NCBI GenBank assembly: GCA_013204195.1
Contig: JABMOJ010000064.1
Coordinates: 1 to 6,889 of the forward strand
DNA from: SAR86 cluster bacterium
GTDB taxonomy: Bacteria > Pseudomonadota > Gammaproteobacteria > Pseudomonadales > Azotimanducaceae
Reading direction: 5' to 3'
Length of the DNA: 6,889 nucleotides
Under the pieces are notes generated by a model that was not told the origin of the DNA, ran no database searches, and saw nothing but the letters and a program-made list of their open reading frames with translations. The position numbers and the translations under genes were made by a program. Positions 6,370 to 6,889 of this stretch are shown one piece after another. Every line of letters starts with the position of its first letter. The first letter of the stretch is position 1.

Positions 6370-6889
6370 GATTTCGCAAATACCCCTGTAAATCAGTTAG
6401 GCAGGCCTGATCGCCCTGAACCTGCTGTACGGCCTCAATTCTAGCCTCAGCGTCGCGTAATTGCTGACCCTCGCCCCAGTGTTCCCAGCGCCAGGCGTCC
6501 CAGCGCTGCCGCTCTGCTGGACTCAAGGACTCTGGGAAATTTCGGCCTCGATACCGAAACAACATCTCGTCGAGCCGCACATCCTGAAATTTGCCACTAA
6601 ATCGCGATAGATCTTCCGGGGCAGCGAGACGCAGCTCTCGCATTAAGGCTTTATCGGCGGCACCGAAAAAACCGCCTTGATAGAGCATCAAATCAGGATC
6701 ATCAATGATCGGAAATTCGTTGCGCGCAAAAGCTTCGGATATTTTTTCTACAATACCACTGGCCCGCTGCAGCTGGCGCATGTGCAACAAGCACTGGGCA
6801 ACATCCAAGCCCAGTCGCTGTTCCTGGCCGCTGAGCGTACTCATCGGCGCAATCGCTGGACAGCGATTGACATGAATGGTCTTCAGGGG
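6347..6889 (-). CDS. sbcB: Exodeoxyribonuclease I (SbcB/ExoI), C-terminal part, 5' truncated
   Basis: ExoI degrades single-stranded DNA 3' to 5' and serves recombination and mismatch repair. The window holds the last 180 residues of the protein (475 in E. coli). It begins at the edge with PLKTIHVNRCPAIAP, which corresponds to the HVNKCP segment ahead of the C-terminal helical domain. Next come LGLDVAQC, LYQGGFF (fragment residues 69-75) and the signature FRYRGRNFPESL (about 111-122) with ERQRW, which parallels FNYRARNFP...EQQRW in E. coli. The ATG at 6842-6844 is internal, since the homologous frame stays open to the right edge. The DEDDh nuclease motifs lie outside the window and cannot be checked. 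It is co-directional with copA but separated by 589 bp, so a shared operon is unlikely. The identification is confident. Confidence 0.93.
   Translation of the reverse strand, partial: PLKTIHVNRCPAIAPMSTLSGQEQRLGLDVAQCLLHMRQLQRASGIVEKISEAFARNEFPIIDDPDLMLYQGGFFGAADKALMRELRLAAPEDLSRFSGKFQDVRLDEMLFRYRGRNFPESLSPAERQRWDAWRWEHWGEGQQLRDAEARIEAVQQVQGDQACLTDLQGYLRNLKAGLGA

Overview
The window looks like chromosomal DNA of a gammaproteobacterium. It carries the C-terminal end of a long-form PutA, a KefB/KefC-type antiporter, a CopA-type copper ATPase and the C-terminal end of exonuclease I (SbcB), a mix typical of that class. Base composition looks moderate and similar across the genes. I see no tRNA, rRNA, CRISPR array, transposase or prophage gene. 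The taxonomic call is an inference from gene content only.

Layout, left to right. (1) The 3' part of putA on the plus strand, cut by the left edge and ending at 1126. A perfect hairpin straddles its stop codon. (2) A convergent minus-strand gene for a CPA2 (Kef-type) monovalent cation:proton antiporter, 1180-2946. Its reading frame is broken by one in-frame TAA at 1783-1785. The stop lies in the linker between the membrane domain and the C-terminal RCK/TrkA-N nucleotide-binding domain. (3) A 141-bp spacer, then copA (3088-5757, minus), a Cu(I)-exporting P1B-type ATPase with three N-terminal CxxC metal-binding domains. (4) A 589-bp stretch (5758-6346) with no confident gene. It holds a possible promoter next to copA and one small hydrophobic ORF on the plus strand. 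(5) The 3' part of sbcB (exonuclease I) on the minus strand, running off the right edge.

sbcB, copA and the kef-like gene all read leftwards, toward putA. The spacers (589 bp and 141 bp) are too wide to prove one operon. copA and the antiporter could be co-transcribed, which would join copper export with K+/H+ exchange. This is suggested by order and orientation only.

The points most worth checking are the single in-frame stop that separates the antiporter from its regulatory domain, with the downstream half still clean, and two adjacent perfect hairpins in the copA message where the third metal-binding domain ends. The rest is ordinary housekeeping and metal-homeostasis sequence. I found no clear new multi-gene system.
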